Made by a program: the position numbers and the translations under genes
DNA from: Hsuehochloa calcarea
Lineage: Eukaryota; Streptophyta; Magnoliopsida; Poales; Poaceae
Direction of reading: 5' to 3'
DNA length: 64,000 nt
NCBI GenBank assembly: GCA_036346395.1
Contig: CM070599.1
Coordinates: 14,685,232 to 14,749,231, forward strand
In this document: in pieces, positions 1 to 11,370 of the stretch
Numbering within the stretch: position 1 is the first letter of the stretch
Layout of the letters: each line of letters opens with the position of its first letter
Notes under the pieces: generated by a model
Seen by the model: only the letters and a program-made list of their open reading frames with translations
Database searches by the model: none
Told to the model about the DNA's origin: nothing

Positions 1-137
1 GATTCATGAACGGTTTACACCGGTAGCTTGGTGACGACGAGGGTAACATAATGGTATAAGTCTTGCAAATAAAAACATTTTTGTACGTTTACTAAAAAAG
101 ATTTACTGCATCGCTAAAATAAATTTACTGCAACCTC
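1..137. repeat. Tandem repeat unit, first part (split by a copia insertion)
   Basis: This is the opening of a repeat unit that begins with a 'gattcatgaacgg'-like motif followed by 'cttggtgacgacgagggtaac'-like sequence. The same opening recurs at 5813 and 6211. The unit is interrupted at 137/138 by a copia element and resumes at 5681. No coding potential was recognised. Confidence 0.75.
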
Positions 138-507
138 TGTTACTCGCTGGACTCTTGCTGTTGGTGTTAGCAAGATCCTTACTCTCATGGAGAGGATGAC
201 ACTTGGAGATGAGGCAATTTTTCTTTGTTTATTTCTAACACAATGCCATGCCAACTTTGAGGGTTGGGGATACATATTTATAAGTCGCCAACCACCAAGC
301 ATATGCTAAGATCTTTGTCTAAGATCTTTATATAAGGACACTCAAGATCTCATCCTTAAAGTCTGTCCTATGACATCAAGATCTTTATCTATGACAGTCA
401 AGATCTTTATCCTTAAAGTCAACGTCCTATGAGCAGTCAAGATCTTGCCCTTGACCATGTCTTGTAGCCCCACAAGCACCGGACAAAACACAGAGACTTC
501 TCCATCA
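138..507 (-). repeat. 3' LTR of the copia element
   Basis: This 370-bp repeat matches 5308-5680 with scattered substitutions and small indels. It carries a degenerate internal series of AAGATCTT/TTTAT motifs. It is preceded by ACCTC, half of the target-site duplication. For the minus-strand element this is the downstream LTR. Confidence 0.9.
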
Positions 508-977
508 TTCTCCCTAAGTCTTGTGTGTCTCCTTGTGAGAATCTGAGCCATCCCGATCTGGCGCGAAGTTCACGGAACTTGATCCGCCCAAGAGACTTGG
601 TCGAAGTCGGCGAAATGGGTCTTGGGTGTTGATATAGTTGGCTCGATACTCCTTCATCCAGCTGACTTCTAATGAAGTGATACCTCGCGGATGTGCTTGC
701 TGCGCTCATGGAAGATGGGGTTCTTCGCCAAGGCCAAGGCGGACTTCTTTGTCACCCCGAGTTCTCATCGCCTCGCGTCTCGCCAGGAGATCGCCATGTA
801 CCGAGCCACCACAGAGCACGGGTAAGCGGTAGTGGGCGCAATGTACTCTGCCTCACTGACTAGACAAAGCCACCACTTTCCGCTTGACCGATGCGCGGTG
901 ATCGGACATTTGCCGAGGAAGTCTGACGTCCATTGGTGCTCTTGCTCGTGTCGATGTCGCGGCGTGGTCATTGTCAT

Positions 978-3660
978 TTATGCGATGAAGTCTGCGTGCC
1001 GGCACCTTAGGTAGTGCAAGCCGTAGTCGGAGGTGCCCGCGACGTAGCGGAGGATCCTTTTCACGGCCTCCTGGGGGTCCGGTCGCCGGCCGCTCATGAA
1101 CCGGCTGACGTAGCCGAGGGCGAAGGCCAAGTCCGGTCGCGTGTGGACAAGGTAGCGAAGGCTGCCCACAATCTTGCGCGATCTTGCGTCGCGTCTACCT
1201 CCTCCGCCGTACTCTCGACGACTCGACCTTCGGCTCTCTCTCCATGTGTGTAGGTGGGTTGCGATCGGTGAGGCCGCCACTCCACGATGCGCTTGGCGTA
1301 GGCAGTCTGGCGAAGAGAGATGCCGGAGCTGTCCTGGTGGACCTCGATCCCGAGGTAGAAGGAGAGGGGCCCGAGGTCGCTCATCTGGAAGGTGGCCTTC
1401 ATCTCCGCCTTGAATGCCTCGATCTCCTCCTCCTTGGTACCGGTGATCACAAGGTCGTCGACGTAGACGCCTATCAGCAGGACATTGCCTCCTTGCTCGC
1501 TGGTGAGCCGCGGCCTCGTGGCGCTCTCCGCTGGAATCCCATTTTCTTGAGGTGGAATCCGACTTGGCGTTCCAAGCTCGCGATGCTCGCCGCAGCCGTG
1601 AGGAGCCTTGCGCAGCGGGAGGACCTTGCTCTCCTGGGGATGATGAATCTGGCGGTATCGGACGTGACCTCCTCCTCAAGTCGCCGTTGAGAAAGCGGAC
1701 TTGGCGTCCATGTGATGAGCGCATGACCTCACGGGCTGCGAGGCAGGAGGAGACGCACGGACTCCATCCGTGCAACAGGCGCGAAGGCATCGTCGAAGTC
1801 GACTCCCTCCTGCTGGACGAAGCCACGTGCCACGAGGCGCGCCTTGTGTTTGATCACCTCTCCAGCCTCGTCTTTCTTGAGCTTGAAGACCCACTTGAGA
1901 GATGGCGTGGTGGCGGGTGGAAGATCGGCCGGCTCACGCCTTGTTTAAGCTGCGGCGTCCATCTCCTCCTCGCATCGCGGCGACGCCATGCCGCGCCTCT
2001 CTCCGCCTCGGCAAAGGAACAAGGCTCGCCGCCGTCACATGCAAGGTGCGGCTCCGCCTTGAGGTCGCTGCTGCGCCGATTCGAGGACCGATCGCTTTCG
2101 AGGAGGTCGCCCACGATGCGGTAGCGCGAGGCTCGCCGCCGTGGTAGCGTCGATCGATCCTCGTCGTTGGACGGTGAGTGGCGAACTCCACCGTCTTGCC
2201 GCTCGTTGTGGGTCGGCCGCCGGTCGCCGAGCTGAAGGAGAGTAGGTGCCGGTGTAGGAGAGCGGCGTGGCGGCGGTCTTGGCCGTGGTGAAGGACTCAC
2301 GGAGATGGTGGCGAACGAGGCGGTGGGGTAGGCCACCGCCGGTGAAGATGAGTTGCGGCTCACGCCTCCTCGAAGTAGACGTGGTCGACGATGAAATCGC
2401 CGGTCATCGGAGTCGAGCCGTCATCCACCATCTTGCCCGTCGTCGCCCTCCGCCGCCGAACACGACGTCACGCGTGATCTTGCGCATGCGCCGTGTCGCA
2501 GGTCGAGGACGCGGTGAGGCCTGGCGCCCTTCAGCGTGCCGATGAAGACCTGGCGTGCTCGGTCGTCGAGCTTGCCGACGTGGTTGAGCTCCTTGACGAA
2601 GGCGAGCGGCACCAAGACACGGAGGTGGTTCACCGCGAGCTTGCGCCGTGCGAGCCTCGTATGGCGTCTTGCCGTCGAGGGCCTTGGTGAGAAGCGGTTG
2701 AGCGGTAGACGGCGATCATTACCGCCTCGCCCCAAGAAGTGCCGCAGCATCCTCTCTGCCTGGAGGAGGCGCGGCGGTGGCTACCACCGTCCCGGTTGCG
2801 GCGTTCGGCACGACGCTGCTCACGCGGTGTACGGCGCGAGAAGCGACGATGGATCCTCGTCGGCGCGAAGACGCCGCAAACTTCGGCCGCCGTGAACTCA
2901 CCGTTGTCCGTCGTAGGACCCGAAGCTTGGGGCGCGCTCGCCTCGCAAACAACTTGAAGGCGCTTGATGGCGTCCGCGGTAGTGCCTTGACGTCGAGCGG
3001 GGCGATCCCACATGTAGCGGGACACATCGTCGACGAGGAGGAGGAAGTAAGCGCCGCCTCAGTGTGGCCGGTGTCACGGGCCCACAGAGGTCACCGTGTA
3101 CGAGCTCCGGCTTCCTTGGCGCGAAGCTCGCCTAGCGAGGAAGGGCGCCGCCGCAGCTTAGTGAGGACGCAGTGTCGCAGAATCGCTCCACGTGGTCGAC
3201 GTGTGGCATGCCCCGCGCCATCTCCTTCTTCTTAGAAATGCCTTAGGGCCTCAAAGTTGAGGTGCCCAAACGCTCGTGCCACCTCCAAGCGTCGTCGTCG
3301 CGGTCCGCAAGACACAGAGGTTGCGCCACTGCAGCGTGAAGGGCGTGAGGCGGTTGCTCTGCTGACCTTGGCGAGGAGCCGTGGCGATGATCCTGCATCT
3401 GCGCGCAGACTCGTGCTCGATCTCCACGCGATCCGTTCATCCACCGTCCCAGCCGATGATGGAGTTCCTCAACGCGTTAGTAGACACCGGTGAGCGGCCG
3501 GTGCTTGCCGGCCTTGGCGGCGAAGACGACATGAGCCGACGCTTTGATCTCGGCGAGGCGTCGCCAACTTGACGGTGCCTCGAGCGCTGGGTCGAGCTTG
3601 GAGAAGAACTCCGCCGCCGGTCATGTGGTGGGTGGCGCCGGTGTCGAGGCACCACCCGTC
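978..3660 (-). pseudogene. copia pol remnant (protease, integrase, reverse transcriptase, RNase H)
   Basis: The reading frame is fragmented but several copia domains can be read in order. The aspartic protease signature DTGATHHMTGG is near 3645-3610. Integrase core fragments lie about 3030-2630. The reverse transcriptase catalytic motif VYVDDLVITG is at about 1445-1475, followed by MSDLGPLSFYLGIEV at about 1385-1340. An RNase-H-proximal stretch with LVHTRPDLAFALGYVSRFM is near 1150-1090. Frameshifts separate these pieces, so no continuous polyprotein is encoded. Coding DNA is strongly GC-rich compared with the flanks. Confidence 0.85.
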
Positions 3661-3839
3661 GGTCTTGTCGTTCGCGGGCCCGCCGCGAGGAGAGGCGTGT
3701 GCTTTTGGCTCGTCAAGGTGGAGGAGAACCATCGCGGCCGGTGTCAGCAGAGGTAGTTCGATGCTCGCGTGAGCAATGAATGGCCACGCTCCTCCTCTCC
3801 TCACCTGCGACGCGTGGGGCTGGCCGCGTCGTGGTCGCC

Positions 3840-4664
3840 GACACTCCTTGGCCCAATGACCAAGCTTGCCGCAGCTTGTGGCAAGAGTCGTCTCGTCGGG
3901 CTTTGCTTGCAATGGCGCGCATGCGGCGCCCACGATCATTACCCTCAAGACGTCCTCGCGCCCATGCACGGCGTCTTTGCGCTGCTTGCCGCGCTTGCCA
4001 TGCTTGCGGCCGCTGTCGTGGAAGAAGGCTCCCTTTCCTCACCACCTGGCCGCGACCGCTGTTCCGAGCGAGGAGGAGCTTCGCCAATGGAGACGGGTCC
4101 CGAGAGGCGATGTGGCTCATCGTATCAACAACCTTGAGGCGACCTAACGCCTCCTCGATTGTCATCGTGGAGAGATCCAGCGAGACTCGATCGAGCGAGC
4201 CGCCCGCTTGTACTTCTCGGGACGCAGCGGAAGAGCTTTTCCACTCTCTCTCTCGCCGTAGGTGTGTCGCCGCCGCACCGGCTACGCAATGAGTGTTGAG
4301 ACGGAGAGCAAAGTCATCGCGTCCTCACCGCTTGAAGGCCGTGCTCCCACTCCGTCGCGGCGTGCGCAATGTAGACTTGCGCGCGATGCGGCCGATGCGT
4401 CGTCTTCAATGATGGCGTCCCAAGCCTCTTTAGCGATCGCTTGTTGGTAGCGAAATCGCATCTCGAGGCGGATCGCGGCGATGAGAGCATCCGGCGCCGT
4501 CGATCCCGGTCGTAGTCGACGTCGCCAGTCGGATCGCATCCCACATATGCGCGACTGAGCTTTACCTCATCACCGCACCCACTCGACATAGTTGGTCTTG
4601 GTGAGGTAGGCCACCCGCCGCCGGGGCCGACGCCCTCGACGACACTGGTACCCGTGGTGACCAC
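3840..4664 (-). pseudogene. copia gag remnant
   Basis: Several overlapping frames together resemble a copia capsid protein. One frame has KLSRAYVGCDPTGDVDYDRD, and another has RLEMRFRYQQAIAKEAWDAI. They are followed by a partial zinc knuckle, CGKLGHWAKEC (3843-3873), which has lost its first cysteine pair partner. Gag normally coats element RNA in virus-like particles. This copy is frameshifted more than once and is not functional. The stretch 4665-5293 between gag and the primer site is probably leader; I saw nothing else in it. Confidence 0.7.
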
Positions 4665-5293
4665 GATGCAGTCTGGGGGAGAGAGCCGCGTCGCTGTGAA
4701 GGCCGCCGTCTCCGTCGACCGTCACGTCGCCGCCGTCTGCCGCCTCCTCCAGAGCGCGGCCGCTGCGTCCACGCTATCGTCCGCCACCGCCGCGCTCATG
4801 GGCGTCTTGTGGCGCCATATTCTGCCGCTTCATTCTCATGTTGCTTCCTCTCTCCAATGCTCAAGGTCGCGTCGGCTGGCTCATCGTCGGATATGGAGTC
4901 TTTATTCTTTGCCAGAGCCTTGACCTCATTCTTGCCACCACACGCCGCATCTGCGCCGCCGCTTCCGCCTCCGCTCTGTTCTTTGCCGCTACCGCGCGTA
5001 CCGGCCTTGAAGCCACTTTCGCGGCTGCATGGTGTCTCTGCCGCTGCTGTCGCCATTTGCTCTGCGCGGCCGAGCTCGGCCGTCTTGACGCCGAGTGCTC
5101 GAGGCGACCGAAGGCCGAGATCGCCTCGCGGACATGGCGCGCCATCGGGGTGCCTCGTGGAGAGAGGGTCGCCGGACGAAGCCGCCGCCTCCGGAGAGGA
5201 GTGGCGGGGACAGTGGAGGCTCTTCTTTGCTCGGTGGGGTGCTGCGGCCGGAGACGAGATGAGCAAGAGATGCTCAAGCTACTGGGATAGTAA

Positions 5294-5305
5294 GGCTCGA
5301 TACCA
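5294..5305 (-). other. Primer binding site of the copia element
   Basis: On the minus strand this reads TGGTATCGAGCC, close to the complement of the plant initiator-methionine tRNA 3' end (TGGTATCAGAGC). It lies two bases inside the 5' LTR, the expected place for priming minus-strand cDNA. Confidence 0.75.
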
Positions 5306-5307
5306 CT

Positions 5308-5680
5308 TGTTACTCATTGGACTCTTCTTTGTTGGTGTTAGCAAGATCCTTACTCTCATGGAGAGGATGACACTTGGAGATGAGGCAATTTTTCTTTGTT
5401 TATTTCTAACACAATGCCATGCCAACTCGAGGGTTGGGGATACATATTTATAGGTCGCCAACCACCAAGCATATGCTAAGATCTTCGTCTAAGATCTTTG
5501 TACAAGGGACAGTCAAGATGTCATCCTTAAAGTCACATCCCATGACAATCAAGATGTTTATCCCTATGACACCAAGATGTTTGTCCTTAAAGTCTTTGTC
5601 CTATGATGATCAAGATCTTGTCCTTGACCATGTGCTGTAGCCCCACAAGCACCAGACAAAACACAGAGACTTCTCCATCA
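5308..5680 (-). repeat. 5' LTR of the copia element
   Basis: This 373-bp LTR is the partner of 138-507 and is followed by the second ACCTC duplication at 5681-5685. It should carry the element's promoter. I did not identify a convincing TATA box. Confidence 0.9.
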
Positions 5681-6395
5681 ACCTCCACATGACTTTACTG
5701 TTATCTTAGCCAATTGGTACATACAAGTAGACAATCAACTAGCAAACAATTGGATTCTTGTTTTGTACATAAATGTTTCTTTTCTTGTTTTAAAATTTTG
5801 ATTGAAATCTTCGATTCACGAAAAGTTTTCACCGGTAGCTTGGTGACGACGAGGGTAACAGAATGATATAGTCTCGCAAATAAAAACCTCACTTTGCGTT
5901 TACTAAAAATATTTACTGCATCGCTAAAAGAGATTTATTACAACCTCCACATAACTTTACTGCTCCGTTACAAAAAATATTTAAAGTAACCTCCACATGA
6001 CTTTACAGCTCTATTACAAAAAAATTACTGCAACCTCTACGTGACATTAATGTTGTTACAAAAAGATTTACTGCAAACTCTACATGATTTTATTGCCGCC
6101 GTAGGCAACTAGTACAGACAAGTAGACAATCTACTAGCAAACAATCGGTTTCTTGTTTTGTGTATGAATGTTTTTTCTTGTTTTAGTAATAACTTTTGAC
6201 TGGAAGCTTCGATTTACGAAAGGTTTTCAGCGCCAACTTGGTGACGACGAGGGTAACAGAATGATATAAGTTTTGCAAATAAAAAGCTCTTTGTGCATTT
6301 ACTTAAAAAAATTATTGCATCGCTAAAAGAGATTTACTGCAACCTCCACGTGACTTTATTGCTCTTTTACAAAAAGATTTACTGGACTCCACTTG
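5681..6395. repeat. Hierarchical tandem repeat, continuation
   Basis: Two further unit starts occur at 5813 (gattcacgaaaag) and 6211 (gatttacgaaagg), which gives a full unit of about 398 bp. Each unit contains shorter subrepeats of about 45-55 bp built on 'TTTACTGCAACCTCCACATG'-like sequence followed by a short A-rich run. Several subrepeats stand in a row between about 5930 and 6100. The last unit degrades after about 6385. No protein or known transposon terminus was recognised. Confidence 0.75.
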
Positions 6396-6589
6396 TAGTT
6401 TACTGGCACATCCAGCCATGCGTGTATGAAACGGTCGTAAAAAATATGAACACGGTGATACATGCGGTAGTAAACTTGCTATCATAATTACTTTCGACCT
6501 CGTCATAGCGCGCACTAGACGTGTGACGTCACGCGTAGGGGATCGTAGGTTAGTGGGCCAAAATAGGGTGGCTCGGTCCGCGCGGTGGA
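6396..6589. other. Spacer between tandem repeat and next copia element
   Basis: Nothing is supported here. A copy of GGCAC at 6405-6409 matches the five bases after the next element's right LTR, but it does not adjoin the left LTR, so I do not treat it as a target-site duplication. Confidence 0.3.
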
Positions 6590-6631
6590 CTGGCTTGAGC
6601 GTAGAATAACTTATTATACGCCCAGGCGTAG

Positions 6632-6693
6632 ATTAGTTGGGCCTCATGGGCCAAGACTCTTAATATGTACTTATATGTACAAAACTCTTAACA
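6632..6693 (-). repeat. 3' LTR (alignable part)
   Basis: This segment aligns with 10551-10617 and ends in the shared CTCTTAACA. The part to its left, back to about 6590, aligns poorly because the other copy contains a TA microsatellite. The true LTR is probably about 110 bp, like the other short copia LTRs in this window. Confidence 0.6.
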
Positions 6694-6699
6694 CCCCCT

Positions 6700-9459
6700 T
6701 CAAACTCAAGGTGGATTAGGAAGATCAGATGCACCGAGTTTAAGTAGATGAAATCGATGCTGTTCTCAAGTCTAAGCCTTAGTGAAGAAATATGCAACTT
6801 GAAGCTTTGAGGTTACATACCTGGAGGTCGATGGTCGATTGCTGACAATGAGGCTATGTGAATGATGCATCAACACTAATGTGCTTTGTCAATTCATGCT
6901 TGATCGGATCACTAGTAATCTGAATAACACTTGTATTGTCACAAAACAAAGGTGTAGGATTATCACAAAGAACACCAAGATTAACCAAAAGCCATCAAAG
7001 CCAAACAATCTATGAGTTGGTAGCAGGAAGGGCTCGAAGCTCAGCCTCTGCGCTAGAGCCTGACACCGTAGTCTGCTTCTTGGATTTCTAAGCAACGAGC
7101 GAAGTACTAAGAGGAATATAGTAGATAGTGATAGATCGACGATCAATAGGACCACTCGCCCAACTGGAGTCAAAGTAAGCGTGGAGTTGGAGGTGTTTCA
7201 AACTTGCATAGAACAGACGTCTGGAAGCAGTCCTTTTCAAGTATCTCAGCACACGAAGAATATGACCATAGTGGACTGAGGTGGGAGCACCGACAAACCT
7301 GCTGAGCACATGAACAATATGAGCAATGTCTGGTCTGGTGCCAGTGAGATAAACAATGCTCCCAACGAGCTGACGATGGCGGAAAGGATCTATCAGTGGT
7401 AGACTCTGTAGGACGAAGCTGCAGGTGGAGCTCCATGGGTGTGGCAACATTGCGAGTATTAGTCATACCAGAGCGATCAAGTAGATCTTGAACGTAACGA
7501 TGTTGAGAAAGGTAGTAGCCATCATCATTAGAATGAATCTCAATCCCCAGAAAATAGCTCAATGGTCCCAAATCTGGCATCATAAACTGTTCACTCAATT
7601 TCTTATTGACAAAAGCTACAGTCCATGTCATCTTCTGTGATCAGCATATCATCTACATATAGCAGACGTAAAGTATGACCCTGTTGAGAAGTGTGAATAA
7701 ACAAGGTAGGGTCATACTCATTTGGAGTGAAACCTACAACACAAATCACAGAACTGAAACGTTCGAACCAAGTACAAGGAGTCTGCTTGAGACCATATAG
7801 AGCATGTCTAAGGCTACAAACACAACCTATAAGAGCCTCAACACCTAGAGGTGGCTGCATATAGACCTCCTCATGTAGATCACCATGAAGAAAGACATTC
7901 TTGATATCCATATGAGATATAGTCCATGATCGTACCGCTGCAACAACAATGAGAGTACGGACTGTAGTCATATGAGAAACTGGAGCAAAATTCTCATCAT
8001 AATCTCAACCAGAAGCTTGCTGAAAACCTCTTGCAACAAGACGAACCTTGTATCGCTCCACTGAACTATTACGTAGGGTATATCGTGATGCAGTAGAACT
8101 ATCGTCAGAGTCTGTGGTACTGGCTGAAGGATCAAGTGGAGGAGAAGACGATTGAGGACTAGAAGTATCAAGGGGAATGGAAGTTTGATGGTCAGAAGGA
8201 ATTATCTGTCGGCGACTATAGTGTAAGGGAAAAGTGAAAGTGTCAAAAACTGATGAAGATAGTGGAGGAGACACACTAGAAGGTGAAACTGGTGGAGAAA
8301 GTGTATTTGGAGGAGGCAAGTCTAGTGAAGGAATCAGAGGTAGACACAAAAAAGAGGTGGAATCTGTAGGAGTGGGATGTGTAGAAGGATGATAAAAGAA
8401 GGATCGACCTCATCAAAGGTCACATCACGAGAGATGCGAATGCGATGTGCTGAAGGATCATAGCAAAACCCTTATGCTCAGGATTATAACCCAGGAAGAC
8501 AAACTCAACCGACTGAGCGCTCATCTTTGTACGCTCACGAGGTACTAGAAGGACATAGTAGACACAACCAAAGGCACGAAGATGAGTATAGCGAGCAGGT
8601 GCTCTGTACATGACCTTACCAGGACATTTGCCCTGAAGCTTGGAAGAGCGCTAACGGTTGATAAGATAGATCGTGAGAGACCGCTTCCCCTGTGAGGTAA
8701 CAAAGGAGGAAATGAGAAGAGTACGAGCAGTCTCAATGACGTGATAGTGGTTGCGCTAAAGACCACCATTCTGAGCATGAGCACCAGGGCACAAGAGCTG
8801 AGGAAGAGTAACCTCAGGAGAAAAGAACTGATGAAAGATACTCTTCTCCAGAATCAACGAAAAACACGAATGACAGAAGAGAACTTAGTATGAACCTTCT
8901 GAGTAAAATACTAATAGATAGAAATCAACTGCGAACGGTGTTTAATGATGTAGATCCAAGAGTATCAAGTGGTTGTCAATTGAACTAGCTTAGTAATTGT
9001 AACCACCATTCGAAGCAAAAAGACCCGAAACATCCAAATGGACCAAATCAAAGGGACGATCAGATCTAGAAAAACTAGAAGGCTAGAAAAACTGGAAGAA
9101 TATAGGAGTTGTACTTGCTTGCCAAGTCTACAACCATTGCACTGAAAATTGGTATTAACAGAAACAGGATCAAGAACACCTCGATGAATCAAGATAGAGA
9201 GGCGTGAGCCACACAAGTGCCCTAAGCGATGATGTCATTGAGGAAAAGTCTTGCAAACAGAAGTAGATGCAGAAGGGCAAAGAGTAGATAGACAAACAAC
9301 ATAGGATAAAGCGATAGGTGCAGGAGTAGTACTAGAAATGGAGGATAAAGGAAGACTCAGACGATCAAGAATATAGAGCCCTGCAGAACCTCTCTTACGA
9401 GAACAAACAAGCTTACTCTGGATAGGACTAGGATCAAGGATACCTTTGAACACCATCAT
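6700..9459 (-). pseudogene. copia pol remnant
   Basis: Read on the minus strand: a GAG-pre-integrase/zinc-finger piece (NFQCNGCRLGKQVQLL) lies near 9150-9100. An integrase C-terminal piece with HLRAFGCVYYV lies near 8590-8560. A linker rich in proline and serine leads to YTLRNSSVERYKVRLVARGF near 8075-8020. Reverse transcriptase follows, with VFLHGDLHEEVYMQPPLG and YVDD intact (about 7970-7640), then MPDLGPLSYFLGIEI. The RNase-H-proximal block GSIVYLTGTRPDIAHIVHV comes next, and a frameshifted RNase H lies at 7090-6750. At least five frame breaks are present. Confidence 0.85.
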
Positions 9460-10506
9460 AGATCAAGTACACAAGCAGATCATCGAGCAAAAAAATCCCT
9501 GTGGCAGAGCAGTAATTACACTAGATTTGGCAACAAACAGCCAGTAGAGGAGGCTACCGATGACGATGCGATGAATAATGAGAATAATTATAGACCAGTG
9601 GTCTTGACTCTGAGGCTACCACTTGAGAGCACAAAGCAACGTAGTGAGGAGTTCAGCAGATTAAAGCGAGGCAACTTGAAGCCGAGGCGGGCGGTGAAAG
9701 TGGAGAGATCGAAGCGGCGAACTCCCTTCATCATGTCGCGACCTCTGATGTAGCTGGAGAGGGCAAAGTGGCCCGATTGGCGGCGCTTGGCGGCGAAGTC
9801 AAGTGGAGGGTTGCCGAGTCGCTAGGGCGTTCGCGACCTCTGGCGGTGGAGCTCCACGACGACGGCCGAACCATCTGTTGGATCGAGCGATCAACTCGTG
9901 GCGGGGTCCTCGATGCAGAGCCGGATCCAGCGGTGGAGCTCGGCGACCAAGGATAGAAATCCCCGGTGACGGGTTCGGTGGCGGCGAGATTTGAAATCCG
10001 CCGGTTTTCGAGTTTACAAATTCAAATTTTGAATTTTGAATTTTGGTTGATTTTAAGCAAATTTAAGCGAAATTCGACCGAGTTTTCTCGAGAAAACCGA
10101 TTCTGGATTACCATGGCCGGATTCCGGCGGTTTCGCCAATCCTCGGCGGCGGCTACCCGCAGCACTACCGGATCCGGCCAGTGGAGCTGAGCCGCGGTGG
10201 CTTGAAGTAGAGCCATGCGAGCTCCGGAGCAGAGGAGGCTGGCGTCATCGGTGAGCCTAGTGGTGACGAGTTGGAGCTCGCTGAAGGCTGAATTGAGCTC
10301 GAGGACGAGCAGATCCGATCGTGAATGCACCAGCGACGACGAGAAAACCTCGATTTGAGGAGACAATTCCTTGATCCGGCCCAACGGTGGCAAGGTGACC
10401 TCGATTCGGGAAGACAATGTCAAGGTGACGAAGAGAAAGAGCGAATCCGACTCGACCCGACGTTGGTGGGGTTGGAGATGCTTGGGCGAGACCGTGTGAA
10501 GAGAAA
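9460..10506 (-). other. GC-rich segment occupying the gag position of the copia element
   Basis: A copia gag should lie here, but no capsid motif or zinc knuckle is visible. A minus-strand frame at 10022-10423 (133 codons) is open but matches nothing I recognise. The part at about 9930-10130 is closely similar, in reverse orientation, to 15530-15770 inside a hAT-like element. It includes the AT-rich palindromic stretch around 'caaattttgaatttt'. The origin of this shared module is unknown. Confidence 0.45.
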
Positions 10507-10531
10507 TGTTTTACTATTCACAACTCAGCGC

Positions 10532-10562
<31 letters not shown>

Positions 10563-10617
10563 CGGCCACATGGGCCAAGACTCTTAATATGTACTAATAT
10601 GTACAAGACTCTTAACA
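10507..10617 (-). repeat. 5' LTR of the short-LTR copia element
   Basis: This segment starts TGTTTTAC on the plus strand and ends CTTAACA. It holds a (TA)n microsatellite at about 10533-10559. Its length of about 110 bp matches the 108-109 bp LTRs of the related copies at 20785 and 32995. No clear tRNA primer site was seen next to it. Confidence 0.6.
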
Positions 10618-11370
10618 GGCACAACTGTCTCTGGCATTGTTTGGTCAGGGCATTCAAGGGATTTCACCTTCCCATCCTCCCTTGGGGCTGGGATTTTGTG
10701 GCCAATGCCCTTGAGGGGTCTTGGTTTCACCTAGTAGGATTCTAAGGGATGCCTTTAAGGCACATGAAACTGGTTTCTGGGATGGGGACATTTTGTAATT
10801 TACCAGGCATACACAGAATATTATGAACAACCATTTTATTAGTTAATTAGTTATTCATGGATAGCTGGATTTGGTTCCAATTCATCTTCAGTTTCTTTGA
10901 CGACGGTTCTGTTCAAGTGCTTTATCTGTTTTAGCTGCTCAGCTAAATAGCCCCTTACAATGCCTATGCTAATATTTTGGTCTTACCGGGTAGCCATTTT
11001 TGCATTGTTATTTGGCATTATGCACACCATAAATTTTGTCAGGAAAAGATAACCAAGTACCGAGAGAATGTCTCATCTGCTAAACATTTAGTAGAGTAGT
11101 TTAGGTTTGTATGTAGTAAAAATGAAATCATTTAGTCGAAGTAGTTAATTAGTTAATATCTAAGGTATAGGGGAGTGGGGACGAAACTATTCTCTACAAT
11201 TATTGTCACACCACATAATCCTGTTTGCAGCCTTTTCATTCATGCAGTTTGTAGTTCATAATTTTGTTTGGACTGTGTGCAGTTTAAGTTCTTTGTACAT
11301 GATCTGAACAAGCATGTGGTTGGTTCTTCTCTACTACCTGTTAAACGGAACCTCTCTTGTTGCAATACAG
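10618..11370 (+). other. Intron sequence upstream of the first visible TTM-like exon
   Basis: No exon, P-loop coding motif or transposon end is supported in this AT-rich stretch. It ends in the acceptor TGCAATACAG. The gene's earlier exons must lie to the left of the window, beyond the transposon block 1-10617. That is an inference from the truncated protein. Confidence 0.5.

Larger units (their letters stand above)
138..5680 (-). mobile_element. Complete but decayed Ty1/copia LTR retrotransposon
   Basis: Two near-identical LTRs (138-507 and 5308-5680) bound the element. Each starts TGTTACTC and ends CCATCA on the plus strand. The flanks are the same 5-bp duplication, ACCTC (133-137 and 5681-5685), so this is an intact insertion. 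Coding order on the minus strand is gag, protease, integrase, reverse transcriptase, RNase H, which is the copia order. The tRNA-iMet-like primer site lies next to the right-hand (5') LTR. A purine-rich tract lies just inside the left LTR: on the minus strand, GGGAGAA immediately before TGATGGAG. The internal region is GC-rich, unlike the AT-rich flanks, and is broken by frameshifts and stops, so the copy is not autonomous. Confidence 0.93.
6590..10617 (-). mobile_element. Ty1/copia retrotransposon with short LTRs, gag not recognisable
   Basis: The element lies on the minus strand. Its ends share CTCTTAACA preceded by CATGGGCCAAGACTCTTAAT (left LTR end at 6693, right LTR end at 10617). A purine tract, GAAGGGGG on the minus strand, directly precedes the 3' LTR. 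RNase H, reverse transcriptase, integrase and GAG-pre-integrase segments follow from left to right. The gag position (9460-10506) instead holds GC-rich sequence of unknown origin. The left LTR boundary is only approximate, and no matching duplication was confirmed. Confidence 0.75.

Noticed and set aside
4809..5453. A 214-codon plus-strand frame over the copia leader and LTR
   Set aside because: It runs antisense to the element and into the LTR, so it is a shadow frame of GC-rich DNA.
6405..10622. GGCAC at 6405-6409 and 10618-10622 as a target-site duplication of the copia element
   Set aside because: The left copy is about 200 bp from the alignable LTR and is not followed by TG. A 284-bp LTR starting there does not match the right side.
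10861..11060. Possible additional upstream TTM-like exon
   Set aside because: No frame here gives kinase-domain residues or a P-loop, and no acceptor/donor pair in a suitable phase was found.
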